DNA of 58,251 bases from Alcanivorax sp. (GCF_002726155.1 NZ_PBSH01000035.1:1-58251); one strand, 5' to 3'. Counted from the first letter of the stretch, positions 11,196 through 19,702 are shown. The notes: a model not told the origin generated them from the letters alone. Translations and numbers: made by a program.

Positions 11196-11209
11196 GTGAT
11201 GCATATCAT
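11196..11209. promoter_or_regulatory. FNR/Anr-like dyad in the divergent gap (weak)
   Basis: GTGAT-GCAT-ATCAT matches the TTGAT-N4-ATCAA consensus of FNR/Anr regulators at eight of ten positions. It lies about 120 bases upstream of the gene at 11331. The rest of the 352-base gap 10979-11330 shows only the promoter listed above and a T9 run at 11095-11103. The match is short and could be chance. Confidence 0.25.
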
Positions 11210-11330
11210 GCCCTTCACTCTAATAGAAAAATCAGTAACTTAAGTGCTGGAATGCCCGTAAAAGGCTTTGTAAAGTGGGGGATGTTCGCCGGTTATCGGT
11301 AGGGCGACGACCCATGGAGAGAATAAGAAT

Positions 11331-12947
11331 ATGGCAGAACTGCTGATTATTGTTGGGGTAAGCGCACTCATCATCACCACGCTGGGGCTGATGCATGAAG
11401 CCGGTAGCCGGGGCCACAGCTCGCTTTTTTTTCTGGTGCCGCTGGTAAGCCTGGGGCAGGTGCAAAGCCATTGGGAATATTATCGCTGGTGGGCGCTGGG
11501 CCGTGTGGCAGCGGTGCTGACCACTGCGGTGGGCATAGGCCTGTTCGTGGTCACAGGCGGGAGCCTGGCAGGCGACGTTTCTGCGCAGCCGGTCTCCAGC
11601 CAGAGCGGTCAGGTACTGCGTGGTGAGAAAAAAGCCAGCAGCACGGCTTTTGTTTCTTCGGAAGAGTCCGCTCTGCTGGTCGTCGCAGGGCAGGGTAAGC
11701 GCCTGACCGGGCGTTTGCACGGTGAGACATTCCGCTACGACCGTGTTGCTCTCATTGATGGGGTATTAACCCTGAGCCAGGGCGAAGGCTTTCTGGCCGA
11801 TCTGGAAGTACGCGTTCTGCTGGGCTGGAACCCGGAAGACATTAGCGAGCGCAGAACGTTGATTGTGGGCCCGTCTGATGAGGATGGCCCTGTGGTGCAT
11901 CTGTCCTGGAAGCCGGAGAGTCAGGATTACCCTGAGACCCGGATTTTCGACGGCGGTTATCGTATGGAGCTGGCGCTGGCACCGCTGGATACCGGGCAGC
12001 TTTCCGGTTCCTTTGTGTTGGTCATGCCGGACAGTTTCAAAAGTTATTTGACCGGGGACTTCACCGCCCATACCAATCATCTGCGTTACCGTAACGGCCA
12101 GGTCGACCTGTACTTTGATCACGAAGATACCCTGGCCCATGTGGCGGAGGAATTTCTGCGAACCCAGTTTCCAGAAGGCGCCGTGAGCACGATTGAGGCC
12201 CGACATGTGACCCTGCGCCGAACGGAAAACAGCGGCCAGGTCATGGCCTTGGTGGAATTGAGTAATGGTGCTGTGCAGGAACGCACGGTACGCCTGGAGA
12301 AGAGTGATGTGGGCTGGGCTGTGGTTGCTGGCTCCATGGAAACCCGTGTTACCAGCGCAGCAAAAGAGGGTGGGCTGGAGCTGGTGACGCCGAGCGCCGA
12401 GAAGCCGGCTGAACCAGAACGGGCTGGGCCAGAACCGATTACGCAGACGTTCCCGGAACTGGTGGCGTACGAAAACCGGTCGGTGGTGCTGGAAACCATC
12501 GGAGGGCGGACTCTTGAGGGCGTCTTGCGCAAGGTGGGTGGCGATCGCCTGTGGCTGGTAATGAATGTGGGTAGCGGCAATGTGGAGCGCAGCGTGGGGG
12601 CGGATGAATTACAGTCCCTGATTCTGTCCTCCGGTCAGAAAGTGGTGCTGACGGCGCCTGAGGGTGATCAGCCGGAGGCCGCTGAGATTGAGCCGGCAGA
12701 GCCTGCGCCTGCCCCGAGCCATACCGCAGAGACGGTGCCAGCTGAACAAACTCCGGCTGCGAGCAGTGAACTCAAGGCACTGGTAGGGAAAAACGTGACG
12801 ATTGAGGCCAATGAGGGGCCTCGGCGCACCGGAATTTTACAGGCAGTGGCCGACGATCACCTGACCTTGAGTGTCCCGTTGGGCGCGGGCAATATGGAGT
12901 ACTTCTACGATATCGACAGTATTCGCCACATAGAGGCTGCCCGTTGA
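11331..12947 (+). CDS. Membrane-anchored protein with two C-terminal Sm-like repeats, unknown function
   Basis: I do not recognise this 538-residue protein. It has two N-terminal hydrophobic segments (about 1-20 and 55-76), then a long soluble part. Residues 80-345 are mixed alpha/beta with no known motif; 350-376 and 434-480 are Pro/Glu/Ala-rich linkers. The two linkers bracket a pair of similar units of about 55 residues (377-433 and 481-536). Each has the pattern V-x-L/I-E-x-x-x-G-x-x-x-x-G-x-L-x-x-V-x-x-D-x-L-x-L and a G-x-G-N-x-E turn, as in Sm/Hfq-like small beta-barrels. Its stop overlaps the next gene's TTG start by four bases (TTGA). An ATG with GGAGAG upstream supports the start. 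Confidence 0.8.
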   Translation: MAELLIIVGVSALIITTLGLMHEAGSRGHSSLFFLVPLVSLGQVQSHWEYYRWWALGRVAAVLTTAVGIGLFVVTGGSLAGDVSAQPVSSQSGQVLRGEKKASSTAFVSSEESALLVVAGQGKRLTGRLHGETFRYDRVALIDGVLTLSQGEGFLADLEVRVLLGWNPEDISERRTLIVGPSDEDGPVVHLSWKPESQDYPETRIFDGGYRMELALAPLDTGQLSGSFVLVMPDSFKSYLTGDFTAHTNHLRYRNGQVDLYFDHEDTLAHVAEEFLRTQFPEGAVSTIEARHVTLRRTENSGQVMALVELSNGAVQERTVRLEKSDVGWAVVAGSMETRVTSAAKEGGLELVTPSAEKPAEPERAGPEPITQTFPELVAYENRSVVLETIGGRTLEGVLRKVGGDRLWLVMNVGSGNVERSVGADELQSLILSSGQKVVLTAPEGDQPEAAEIEPAEPAPAPSHTAETVPAEQTPAASSELKALVGKNVTIEANEGPRRTGILQAVADDHLTLSVPLGAGNMEYFYDIDSIRHIEAAR

Positions 12948-13846
12948 AGGTACTGATAACCGGTGGCAGTGGGTTCATTGGCCAGCATCTTTGCCGGCGA
13001 CTGGCTGCCCACGGCCACGAGCTGACCGTTCTCACCCGAAAACCCCGCAAAGCCGCGCGCGTGCTGCCGGAAGGGGCGCGCTTGGTTACCTCTCTGGATG
13101 ACATAGAGAACGATGCAGCGATTGACGGCATCGTGAACCTGGCTGGCGAAAGCCTGTTTGCCGGCCGCTGGACTGAACGGCGCAAGAAAACGCTGTTTGC
13201 CTCGCGGGTCGGCGTCACTGAAAACGTGGTGGGGCTGGTGTCCCGGCTGGATCGTAAACCGGCGGTGCTGGTTTCCGGATCAGCGGTTGGGTTTTATGGC
13301 AACGCGGACAACGCTGAACTGTCTGAAGAAAGCCCGGCGCGCAGGCGTGATTTCGGTTATTTGCTTTGTGACGCCTGGGAGCAGGCCGCCAGGCCGGTAT
13401 CGCGCCAGGGAGTAAGGTTATGCCTGGTGCGCACGGGTATCGTGCTGGGTAGCGATGGCGGCATGTTGAGCAAGTTGCTCCCGGTGTATCGGCTTGGGCT
13501 TGGCGCCATGCTCGGTGATGGTAACCAGTGGCTGAGCTGGGTGCATATTGACGACATGGTGGCGGTGCTGGTGCGGGCGCTGGAAACCCCGGGCGTGGAC
13601 GGTGTGTTTAACGCCTGTGCGCCGGCGCCGGTGACTCAGCGCGAGTTCCACCACAGCCTTGCCCGAAAAGTGAAGCGCCCGGCACTGCTGCGTGTGCCAT
13701 CCGCTGCCCTCAAGGCGGGCTTAGGCGAGCAATCTGCCATGCTGATCGGCGGGCAGCGGGTTTATCCCCGCCGTCTGGAGCAGCAGGGCTTCATTTTCCG
13801 ATTTCCGGACCTGGACTCCGCCCTGTCTCATCTAGTCAGGCGTTGA
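12944..13846 (+). CDS. TIGR01777-type NAD(P)-dependent epimerase (YfcH-like)
   Basis: Predicted atypical extended short-chain dehydrogenase of the YfcH/SULA-like epimerase group; substrate unknown. The 300-residue protein has the nucleotide-binding GGSGFIG loop (about 7-13), the family signatures VNLAGESLFAGRWTERRKK (about 65-83) and VSGSAVGFYG, and a C-terminal DUF1731-like tail with RVYPRRLEQQGFIFRFP. The start is a TTG whose last two bases are shared with the stop of the preceding membrane protein, indicating translational coupling. Homologues are common beside unrelated genes, so context gives no substrate. Confidence 0.9.
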   Translation: MKVLITGGSGFIGQHLCRRLAAHGHELTVLTRKPRKAARVLPEGARLVTSLDDIENDAAIDGIVNLAGESLFAGRWTERRKKTLFASRVGVTENVVGLVSRLDRKPAVLVSGSAVGFYGNADNAELSEESPARRRDFGYLLCDAWEQAARPVSRQGVRLCLVRTGIVLGSDGGMLSKLLPVYRLGLGAMLGDGNQWLSWVHIDDMVAVLVRALETPGVDGVFNACAPAPVTQREFHHSLARKVKRPALLRVPSAALKAGLGEQSAMLIGGQRVYPRRLEQQGFIFRFPDLDSALSHLVRR

Positions 13847-13922
13847 TCTGACGCAAGCCGGCCCGCCGGTTATCTGTATAGTTTCAGGCAGGTAACCGGG
13901 CAGATAGCCCGGGCATGCCCCC

Positions 13923-13951
13923 CTTGAAAAAAAAACGGTTTGCCCCTATCT
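13923..13951 (+). promoter_or_regulatory. Sigma-32 (heat shock) type promoter of htpG
   Basis: CTTGAAA at 13923-13929, a 13-base spacer, and CCCCTATCT at 13943-13951 match the heat-shock sigma factor consensus (CTTGAAA, 11-16 bases, CCCCATnT) closely. It sits 36 bases before the htpG start, as expected for a heat-shock chaperone gene. Just upstream, CCGGGC/GCCCGG (about 13897-13914) can form a hairpin without a T-run. Confidence 0.82.
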
Positions 13952-13987
13952 GTACCTCAACATTACCCGAAGGTTCAGGAGTTAATC

Positions 13988-15832
13988 GTGTCAGCAGAAA
14001 AACAGACCCATGGGTTTCAGGCGGAAGTCTCCCGCCTTCTTCACTTGATGATTCATTCCCTTTACAGCAACCGTGAAATCTTTTTGCGGGAGTTGATATC
14101 CAATGCGTCGGATGCGTGCGACAAGTTACGTTTCCAGGCGCTGGATAATCCTGCGCTGCTGGAGCAGGGTGATGAACCCCGTATTACCCTGCAAGTGGAC
14201 AAGGATGCGGGCACGCTGACCATTACCGACAACGGCATTGGCATGGGCCAGGATGAGGTAGTGGATAACCTGGGCACGATTGCCCGTTCCGGGACGGAAA
14301 AATTCCTCGCCAACTTGAGCGGTGATCAGAAGAAAGACGCTCAGCTGATCGGTCAATTCGGTGTGGGGTTTTATTCGGCGTTTATCGTGGCTGACACCGT
14401 CACCGTGGAAACCCGCAAGGCCGGAGAAGCGGCGGCCGACGGGGTGCGTTGGGAAAGTGACGGGAAAGGTGAGTTTTCCGTGGAGTCGCTAACCCGTGAT
14501 GAATCTGGCACAGCGGTGATTCTGCATCTGCGTGACGACGCCCGGGATTTTCTTGACGATTTTAAAATTCGCCAGGTGATTGGTCAGTATTCAGACCACG
14601 TGGCTTTCCCGATTGTGTTGGTGACAGCCCAGGACGGTGACGACGAGGCCAAAGAGGAAACGCTGAATTCCGCCACCGCGCTTTGGCAGCGGCCGCGAAG
14701 CGAAGTCACGGATGAGGAATACCAGAACTTTTACAAGCACATCAGCCATGACTTTCAGGACGCACTGACCTGGAGTCATAACAAGGTGGAAGGCAAGCTG
14801 GAGTACACCAGCCTGCTTTATATTCCGGCCCGGGCGCCGTTTGATCTGTACCAGCGTGAAGCCAATCGGGGCCTGAAATTGTACGTCCAGCGCGTTTTCA
14901 TCATGGATGATGCGGAACAATTCCTGCCCCAGTACCTGCGCTTCATCAAGGGGGTGATTGATGCCCCGGATCTGCCCCTGAATGTGAGCCGCGAGTTGCT
15001 GCAGGATTATGGCCCGGTACAGAAGATTCGAGCCGCGCTGACCAAGCGTGTGCTGCAGATGTTGAAGAAACTCAGCAATGATGATGAACAGTACGCCACC
15101 TTCTGGGCGCAGTTTGGCCAGGTGATCAAGGAAGGGGTGGCCGAAGATCGTGACAACCAGCAGGCCATTGCTGCCTTGCTGCGCTTTGCCACAAGTAGTA
15201 GCCCGGATTCGGTGACTACCTCACTGGATCAATATCTGGATAACAAACCTGCAGAGCAGGACAGCATCTACTACCTGCTGGCGGACACCCCGTCAGCCGC
15301 GCGACAAAGCCCGCACCTGGAAGTGTTCCGCAAAAAGGGCATTGAAGTCTTGCTGCTCAGTGATCCGGTTGATGAGTGGATGGTGGGCTATCTGGAAAGC
15401 TACAAGGATGTGAAGCTGGTCAATGCTGCCCGTGGTGAACTGGACCTGGGCGATGATGAACAGGCGAATAACGATGATCCGCTGATTCAACGTCTGTCTG
15501 GCAGCTTGAGCGAGCATGTGGAAGCGGTGCGTGCGACGACGCGTCTGGTGGATTCCCCGGCCTGCCTGGTTCTGGCAGAAGACCAGCTTGGCCCGCAGAT
15601 GCGCCGTATGCTGGAAGCTGCCGGCCAGCCTGTGCCGGAGAACAAGCCGGTACTGGAGGTAAACCTGAGCCACGATCTGTTGGCCAAACTGAGCAGCATC
15701 GATGCGGGGGAGCGCTTTGATGATCTGGCTGCACTGTTGCTGGATCAGGCTATGTTGGCGGAAGGCCAGCTGCCAAAGGACCCGGCGGCAACCGCGCGCA
15801 GAATGCATGAGATGCTTGTAAATGCTGTGTAG
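13988..15832 (+). CDS. htpG: Chaperone protein HtpG (Hsp90)
   Basis: Bacterial Hsp90: an ATP-driven dimeric cytosolic chaperone. I start it at the GTG at 13988, preceded by CAGGAG, giving 614 residues that begin SAEKQTHGFQAEVSRLLHLM as in family members; a TTG 48 bases earlier is less likely. The N-terminal ATPase domain shows FLRELISNASDACDKLRF (helix with the Mg-binding Asn), DNGIGM and GQFGVGFYSAF. The middle domain has LYIPARAPFDLY and the catalytic-loop region NVSRELLQ. The C-terminal dimerisation domain ends the protein. A heat-shock type promoter lies directly upstream. Confidence 0.97.
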   Translation: MSAEKQTHGFQAEVSRLLHLMIHSLYSNREIFLRELISNASDACDKLRFQALDNPALLEQGDEPRITLQVDKDAGTLTITDNGIGMGQDEVVDNLGTIARSGTEKFLANLSGDQKKDAQLIGQFGVGFYSAFIVADTVTVETRKAGEAAADGVRWESDGKGEFSVESLTRDESGTAVILHLRDDARDFLDDFKIRQVIGQYSDHVAFPIVLVTAQDGDDEAKEETLNSATALWQRPRSEVTDEEYQNFYKHISHDFQDALTWSHNKVEGKLEYTSLLYIPARAPFDLYQREANRGLKLYVQRVFIMDDAEQFLPQYLRFIKGVIDAPDLPLNVSRELLQDYGPVQKIRAALTKRVLQMLKKLSNDDEQYATFWAQFGQVIKEGVAEDRDNQQAIAALLRFATSSSPDSVTTSLDQYLDNKPAEQDSIYYLLADTPSAARQSPHLEVFRKKGIEVLLLSDPVDEWMVGYLESYKDVKLVNAARGELDLGDDEQANNDDPLIQRLSGSLSEHVEAVRATTRLVDSPACLVLAEDQLGPQMRRMLEAAGQPVPENKPVLEVNLSHDLLAKLSSIDAGERFDDLAALLLDQAMLAEGQLPKDPAATARRMHEMLVNAV

Positions 15833-15986
15833 GAGCACCTCTCGAGGTGCGAACCGAGCGTAGTGAGGGCAGAGGTGGGTTTGCCTCTGCCCTTCCTATG
15901 TGTACCTGCCAATTCTTGAAAGACTTGATCAGCAGCCGGCGGTTTCCCCGCTGAGGCTCGGTTCGCGCCTCAAGAGGCACTCCTAC
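15831..15986. repeat. Pair of inverted REP-like palindromes (BIME-like) between htpG and gpsA
   Basis: AGGAGCACCTCTCGAGGTGC plus GAACCGAG (15831-15858) is the near-perfect reverse complement of 15957-15984; the right arm ends in TCCTAC. Each arm also folds on itself: GCACCT-CTCG-AGGTGC on the left, GCGCCT-CAAG-AGGCAC on the right. Between them AGGGCAGAGG (15866-15875) pairs perfectly with CCTCTGCCCT (15884-15893). The architecture and the 'TAGGAGnnCCTC' look are those of pseudomonad-type REP sequences arranged as a BIME. The left copy overlaps the last bases of htpG. Confidence 0.85.
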
Positions 15987-16079
15987 ATTCTCGTGCCATT
16001 AACTGGCTTGGTAGTCACTTTCGTTGTTTCGATTTCGATGGGCGCTTATGATGCCCGAAAGCGTAAACAAGGCGTTCCT

Positions 16080-17111
16080 ATGACGCAGAACAAACATAAT
16101 GCCGCCATTCTCGGCGGGGGCAGTTTCGGTACTGCCATGGCCAGCATCCTTGCCGCCAACGGCCACAGCGTGAACCTGTGGGTGCGCGATCCGGAAACCG
16201 CGGCGGCAATCAATATTGACCGCGAGAACAGCCGCTACCTTCCCGGTGCCGAATTACCGGAAGGGGTGACGGCCACTGACAACCTGGAAGAAGCCTTAAC
16301 GCACGCCTCCATGGTCTTCGTGGCGATTCCCAGCAAGGCGTTTGCCGAGGTGCTGGAGCAGGCCCGTCAGTGGGTGCCGGACGATACCCTGGTGATCAGT
16401 TGTACCAAGGGGATCTATGCGGAGGGTTTCCTGCTGATGAGCGAGCTGCTGCATCAATATTGGCCGCATACCCGTATTGGTGTGCTCAGTGGCCCCAATC
16501 TGGCCAAGGAAGTGGTGGAGCAGAAATTCACCGGTACGGTGATCGCCAGCCCCGATGAGCAGCTGCGACAGACCGTGCAGGACGCGCTGAGCTGCGACTA
16601 TTTCCGCGTGTATGACAACCCGGATATTTATGGTGTCGAACTTGGCGGGGCACTAAAGAATATTTATGCGGTGGCATCAGGCATGGCCGCTGCTATCGGG
16701 GTGGGCGAGAACAGTCGCAGTTTCCTGATTACCCGTGCGCTGGCAGAAATGAGCCGCTTCGCGGTGGAGCTTGGCGCTAATCCCATGACCTTCCTGGGCC
16801 TGTCCGGAGTGGGGGATCTGATTGCTACCTGTACCTCGTCGCTGTCACGCAATTACCAGGTGGGTTTCCAACTCGGCGAAGGCAAAAGCCTGGAGGAAGC
16901 GATTGCGCACCTTGGGCAGACCGCCGAAGGGATCAATACCATCAAACTGGTGGCTGACAAGGCAGCAGAGCTGGATGTTTACATGCCTCTGGCCACCGCG
17001 TTGTACAAGGTTGTCTATCACGGCAAGCCGCTGGAACTGGTCATCCAGAATCTGATGAGTGGTGAGTATAAACACGATGTGGAATTTCAGCTGGGTGCAT
17101 TCAGCTCATGA
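16080..17111 (+). CDS. gpsA: Glycerol-3-phosphate dehydrogenase [NAD(P)+] GpsA
   Basis: Reduces dihydroxyacetone phosphate to sn-glycerol 3-phosphate, the backbone precursor of phospholipids; soluble and biosynthetic. The frame is open from 15900 but that part runs through the REP pair. The ATG at 16080 gives 343 residues starting MTQNKHNAAILGGGSFGTAM, close to the usual 330-340, with the NAD-binding loop GGGSFG at 12-17. Other family signatures are SCTKGIYAEGF, SGPNLAKEV, and the catalytic-region GALKNIYAVASGMAAA. No strong ribosome binding site is visible, so the exact start is uncertain. It overlaps sixA by four bases. Confidence 0.95.
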   Translation: MTQNKHNAAILGGGSFGTAMASILAANGHSVNLWVRDPETAAAINIDRENSRYLPGAELPEGVTATDNLEEALTHASMVFVAIPSKAFAEVLEQARQWVPDDTLVISCTKGIYAEGFLLMSELLHQYWPHTRIGVLSGPNLAKEVVEQKFTGTVIASPDEQLRQTVQDALSCDYFRVYDNPDIYGVELGGALKNIYAVASGMAAAIGVGENSRSFLITRALAEMSRFAVELGANPMTFLGLSGVGDLIATCTSSLSRNYQVGFQLGEGKSLEEAIAHLGQTAEGINTIKLVADKAAELDVYMPLATALYKVVYHGKPLELVIQNLMSGEYKHDVEFQLGAFSS

Positions 17112-17584
17112 AACTCTACCTTAGCCGCCACGGGCAGGCCGTTTCCCAGGCGGCCACGGATGCCCTGCGGCCGTTAACGGAAGCCGGGCGGGCGGCACTG
17201 CTATCGCATTGGCAATCCTTGCAAGGCCGTGGCGTCCAGATCAATGGCCTGATCGTGAGCCCGTACCTGCGTGCCCAGCAGACCGCAGATTGTATTGCCC
17301 AGGTATATAGCGGTTTATCCCGGCAGGAGTGTCCCTACCTGACGCCGGATAGCCACCCCCAGGCCCTGTTTGACTGGCTGCTGGCTAACCCGCCAGCGCC
17401 GAATACGGTGCTGGTCAGCCATATGCCGCTGGTGTCGCAATTGACCGCCAAATGGACCGGAGTGCCAGAGCGGGTGGGCTTCAATGTGGGGACGGTTGCC
17501 TGTTTCGATGTGGATGTAACCGCCGCCGACGGGGCGCAATTGCTATGGTTATGCAGTCCTGGCGAGGAGCTCACCAGCCGTTAA
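17108..17584 (+). CDS. sixA: Phosphohistidine phosphatase SixA
   Basis: Histidine-phosphatase-superfamily enzyme of the SixA group, which in E. coli removes phosphate from a phosphohistidine (ArcB HPt domain or the nitrogen PTS protein). The 158-residue protein starts MKLYLSRHGQA, with the catalytic RHG motif at 7-9. The second catalytic His is in LVSHMPLVSQLT (about 100-111), and an Arg lies in SPYLRAQQTADCI. It is coupled to gpsA through an ATGA overlap. Which phosphohistidine protein it acts on here cannot be told from the window. Confidence 0.9.
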   Translation: MKLYLSRHGQAVSQAATDALRPLTEAGRAALLSHWQSLQGRGVQINGLIVSPYLRAQQTADCIAQVYSGLSRQECPYLTPDSHPQALFDWLLANPPAPNTVLVSHMPLVSQLTAKWTGVPERVGFNVGTVACFDVDVTAADGAQLLWLCSPGEELTSR

Positions 17585-17669
17585 TCGGTGATTCACCACC
17601 CTTGATAGCCCCCTGTGCACCGTTCACCGATCCGGTCTTTGCAACGAGAGATTGGCGTCGTAGCCTGAA

Positions 17670-17718
17670 TCTGGTGACACAACGAACGCATGGCAGACTC
17701 CTGAACCGTGTCACCGGA
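17670..17718 (+). other. Stem-loop in the long sixA 3' region, possible small RNA
   Basis: The 279 bases between sixA and the convergent kinase gene hold an 11-bp stem: TCTGGTGACAC (17670-17680) with GTGTCACCGGA (17708-17718), perfect apart from one G-U pair. About 60 bases later comes an intrinsic terminator. A transcript from sixA, or from an internal promoter, would end in a roughly 200-base structured tail. I cannot assign it to a known RNA family; no tRNA, 6S, tmRNA or 4.5S signature is visible. Confidence 0.3.
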
Positions 17719-17777
17719 ACCACACCTGAGGGGGGAAATCATGGTGTCTCCTTGCACCGTGAGGCTTAGGTCGAATT

Positions 17778-17807
17778 AAGCACCAACTATCGGTTGGTGC
17801 TTTTTTT
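17778..17807 (+). terminator. Intrinsic terminator downstream of sixA
   Basis: AAGCACCAAC (17778-17787) and GTTGGTGCTT (17793-17802) form a 10-bp perfect stem with loop TATCG and continue into a T7 run. It ends the gpsA-sixA transcript about 195 bases after the sixA stop. It lacks a matching U-run on the - strand, so it is weaker for the converging kinase operon. Confidence 0.92.
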
Positions 17808-17863
17808 ATGCCGTTCAGCGGTCCGGGATCTGAATCGTTACTGTCTGTTTTCTACGGGGTGGT

Positions 17864-19102
17864 TCAGGGCTGCTGCGTATTCGCGGCGCTGTTTTCTATA
17901 GGGCCCCAGGCCAGTTTTTCGATGGGGTCGCCATCGGAACCCACCAGGTTGATGGCCATGGGAATACGGGCCAGAAATTCCAGCCCTTCTGTTTTTCTTA
18001 ATTCTTTCAGATATTGCTTAACCCGGCCGCTGATCCAGGGGTGCAGTGTCGCCTTGATGGTGACGGCCTTGCCCCGCGCGCCCCGTTGCTGGAACCAGTC
18101 CATCAATGCGGACCGCATGACCGGAAAGTGAGCCTGGAACTGCTCAAAATCATCAGCTACCAGGTAGATGTCGTATTGGTACAGGTTGCCTCGCCAGCTC
18201 AGGCCCAGCTTGGACTCTTTCAGGCGCAATCGTGGGGCCAGTGGCGTTGTTGTGCCCTGTTCCTGGGGCCGGTAGCGGGAGCGATCTACGGTATAGTGCC
18301 CCGGGCCGGGCTCCAGATTATCCAGTTGGGCAATCAGCGCATTGCCGCTTTCCGGGCGGTCTGCCGCGTCTTTGGCCAGTAGCTGACGGATCAATGGCTG
18401 ATAGCGGCGTAATGCCACTGGCAGCAGGGGGATGGGGTCGCGCAGGTGGGCCAAGCCCATGCTGCGTGCGTCGGGGGCGCTAAACGGGGGCTTGCCCGCC
18501 AGCATTTCGTAGAACACGCAGCCCAGGGAATAGAGATCCGATTGTAGCGTGAGCGGCTGGGAGCGATGTTGCTCGGGGCTCATGTACTTGGGCGTGCCCA
18601 TGATGGCATTGGACTGGGTCACGCTGGTGTCGCGCAGCACGTTGGAGGCGATACCGAAATCCACCAGCAGAGCGGAACCATCGGCGCGGAACAGCACATT
18701 ATCGGGTTTGACATCGCGATGGATAAAACCGTGTTCGCCGGCATAGTTCAGCGCGCCGGCCAGCTGGCGCAGTATGCTCACGGCATGCCCCTCATCAAGT
18801 GCGTCGTCGGCGAGGCGCTGTTTGAGGCTGCCACCGGTCACGTATTCCATGGTGAGGTAATAGTAGCCCTGATGTTCCCCCACGTCGTAAACCGGCACGA
18901 TATGGGGGTGGTTGAGGCTGGCAACGGTGCGCGCTTCCTGCATGAAGCGCTCGGCAAAGCGAGGTTCCAGCGCCAACGTCGGCGTCAAAATCTTGATGGC
19001 AACCTGCCGCTCAAAGGAGTGCTGGGTGGCAAGGAACACATGGGACATGCCGCCTTTGCCCAGCCGGCTGGTCAATCTGTATCCGGGAATTGAAATGGCC
19101 AT
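17864..19102 (-). CDS. Hanks-type serine/threonine protein kinase
   Basis: A soluble eukaryotic-like protein kinase of 412 residues. The catalytic domain spans about 8-262 with a glycine loop LGKGGMSHV (14-22), AIKIL with Lys37, the catalytic loop HRDVKPDN (128-135), VDFG (147-150) and a SPE variant of the APE motif (175-177). All residues needed for activity appear present. There is no transmembrane segment or PASTA domain. Instead the C-terminal 290-400 region is a separate domain I do not recognise (LGLSWRGNLYQYDIYLV...). Last gene of the xthA operon, 45 bases after the receiver gene; substrates unknown. Confidence 0.93.
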   Translation of the reverse strand: MAISIPGYRLTSRLGKGGMSHVFLATQHSFERQVAIKILTPTLALEPRFAERFMQEARTVASLNHPHIVPVYDVGEHQGYYYLTMEYVTGGSLKQRLADDALDEGHAVSILRQLAGALNYAGEHGFIHRDVKPDNVLFRADGSALLVDFGIASNVLRDTSVTQSNAIMGTPKYMSPEQHRSQPLTLQSDLYSLGCVFYEMLAGKPPFSAPDARSMGLAHLRDPIPLLPVALRRYQPLIRQLLAKDAADRPESGNALIAQLDNLEPGPGHYTVDRSRYRPQEQGTTTPLAPRLRLKESKLGLSWRGNLYQYDIYLVADDFEQFQAHFPVMRSALMDWFQQRGARGKAVTIKATLHPWISGRVKQYLKELRKTEGLEFLARIPMAINLVGSDGDPIEKLAWGPIENSAANTQQP

Positions 19103-19147
19103 GATATTTTTTATAGGTCGTCCTGACCGTCGCAGTATAGCCGGGGG

Positions 19148-19651
19148 CTATTCCGGTTGCTCACCGTACAGGGCATTCATTTCTGCCTCTGATCGGCGTG
19201 CGCGCGCTAATTTGGCTTCCAGCCGTTTTTTCTGCTGATCAAGACCAAGGAAAAACGACACCTTGCTTTGTAAGAGCTGGGGATCGATGGGCTTGAACAG
19301 ATAATCCACCGCGCCACTGCGGTAGCCCTGTTGCACAAAGCGGGTTTCCTTGGAGATCGCGGTAACAAAGATGATGGGCACGTTCTGGGTGCGCTTGTGA
19401 GAACGCATGATACCCGCGACTTCAAAGCCATCCATTTCGGGCATCTGCACATCCAGCAGGACCAGGGCGTAGTCTTCCTTGAGCAGTTTGGACAAGGCTT
19501 CGTTGCCACTGCTAACGCTATCCACCTGGCAATCCAGGTCCTCGAGCACCACTTCCAGGGCGACTAGGTTCTGTGGGGTGTCGTCCACCAGAAGCACCCG
19601 GGAAGCGGGGAGCTGGAGGTCGTCGTCACCAGTGGGGGAGATGCTGTTCAT
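19148..19651 (-). CDS. Stand-alone receiver-domain response regulator
   Basis: A 167-residue protein made of a CheY-like receiver domain (about 18-135) and a short charged C-terminal helix (138-160, QQKKRLEAKLARARRSEAEM) likely to be a coiled coil. Phosphoacceptor Asp67 (LLDVQMPEMDGF), acidic pair Asp23/Asp24 (VDDT), Thr97 and Lys120 (FKPID) are all in place, so it should be phosphorylatable. No DNA-binding or enzymatic output domain is attached. No histidine kinase lies in the window; the neighbouring gene downstream is a Ser/Thr kinase. Confidence 0.9.
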   Translation of the reverse strand: MNSISPTGDDDLQLPASRVLLVDDTPQNLVALEVVLEDLDCQVDSVSSGNEALSKLLKEDYALVLLDVQMPEMDGFEVAGIMRSHKRTQNVPIIFVTAISKETRFVQQGYRSGAVDYLFKPIDPQLLQSKVSFFLGLDQQKKRLEAKLARARRSEAEMNALYGEQPE

Positions 19652-19702
19652 GCTGTGGTCCGTACCGTGCCTGAGTTGATACTTTAAGCTGACACGAGCG
19701 TA

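Noticed and set aside
15900..16079. 60-residue N-terminal extension of GpsA
   Set aside because: Its DNA is mostly the right half of the REP pair, and the family N terminus begins at 16080.
17452..17769. 105-codon frame overlapping the end of sixA
   Set aside because: Overlaps sixA in another frame and has no similarity or ribosome binding site; the gap is better explained as a 3' structured region.
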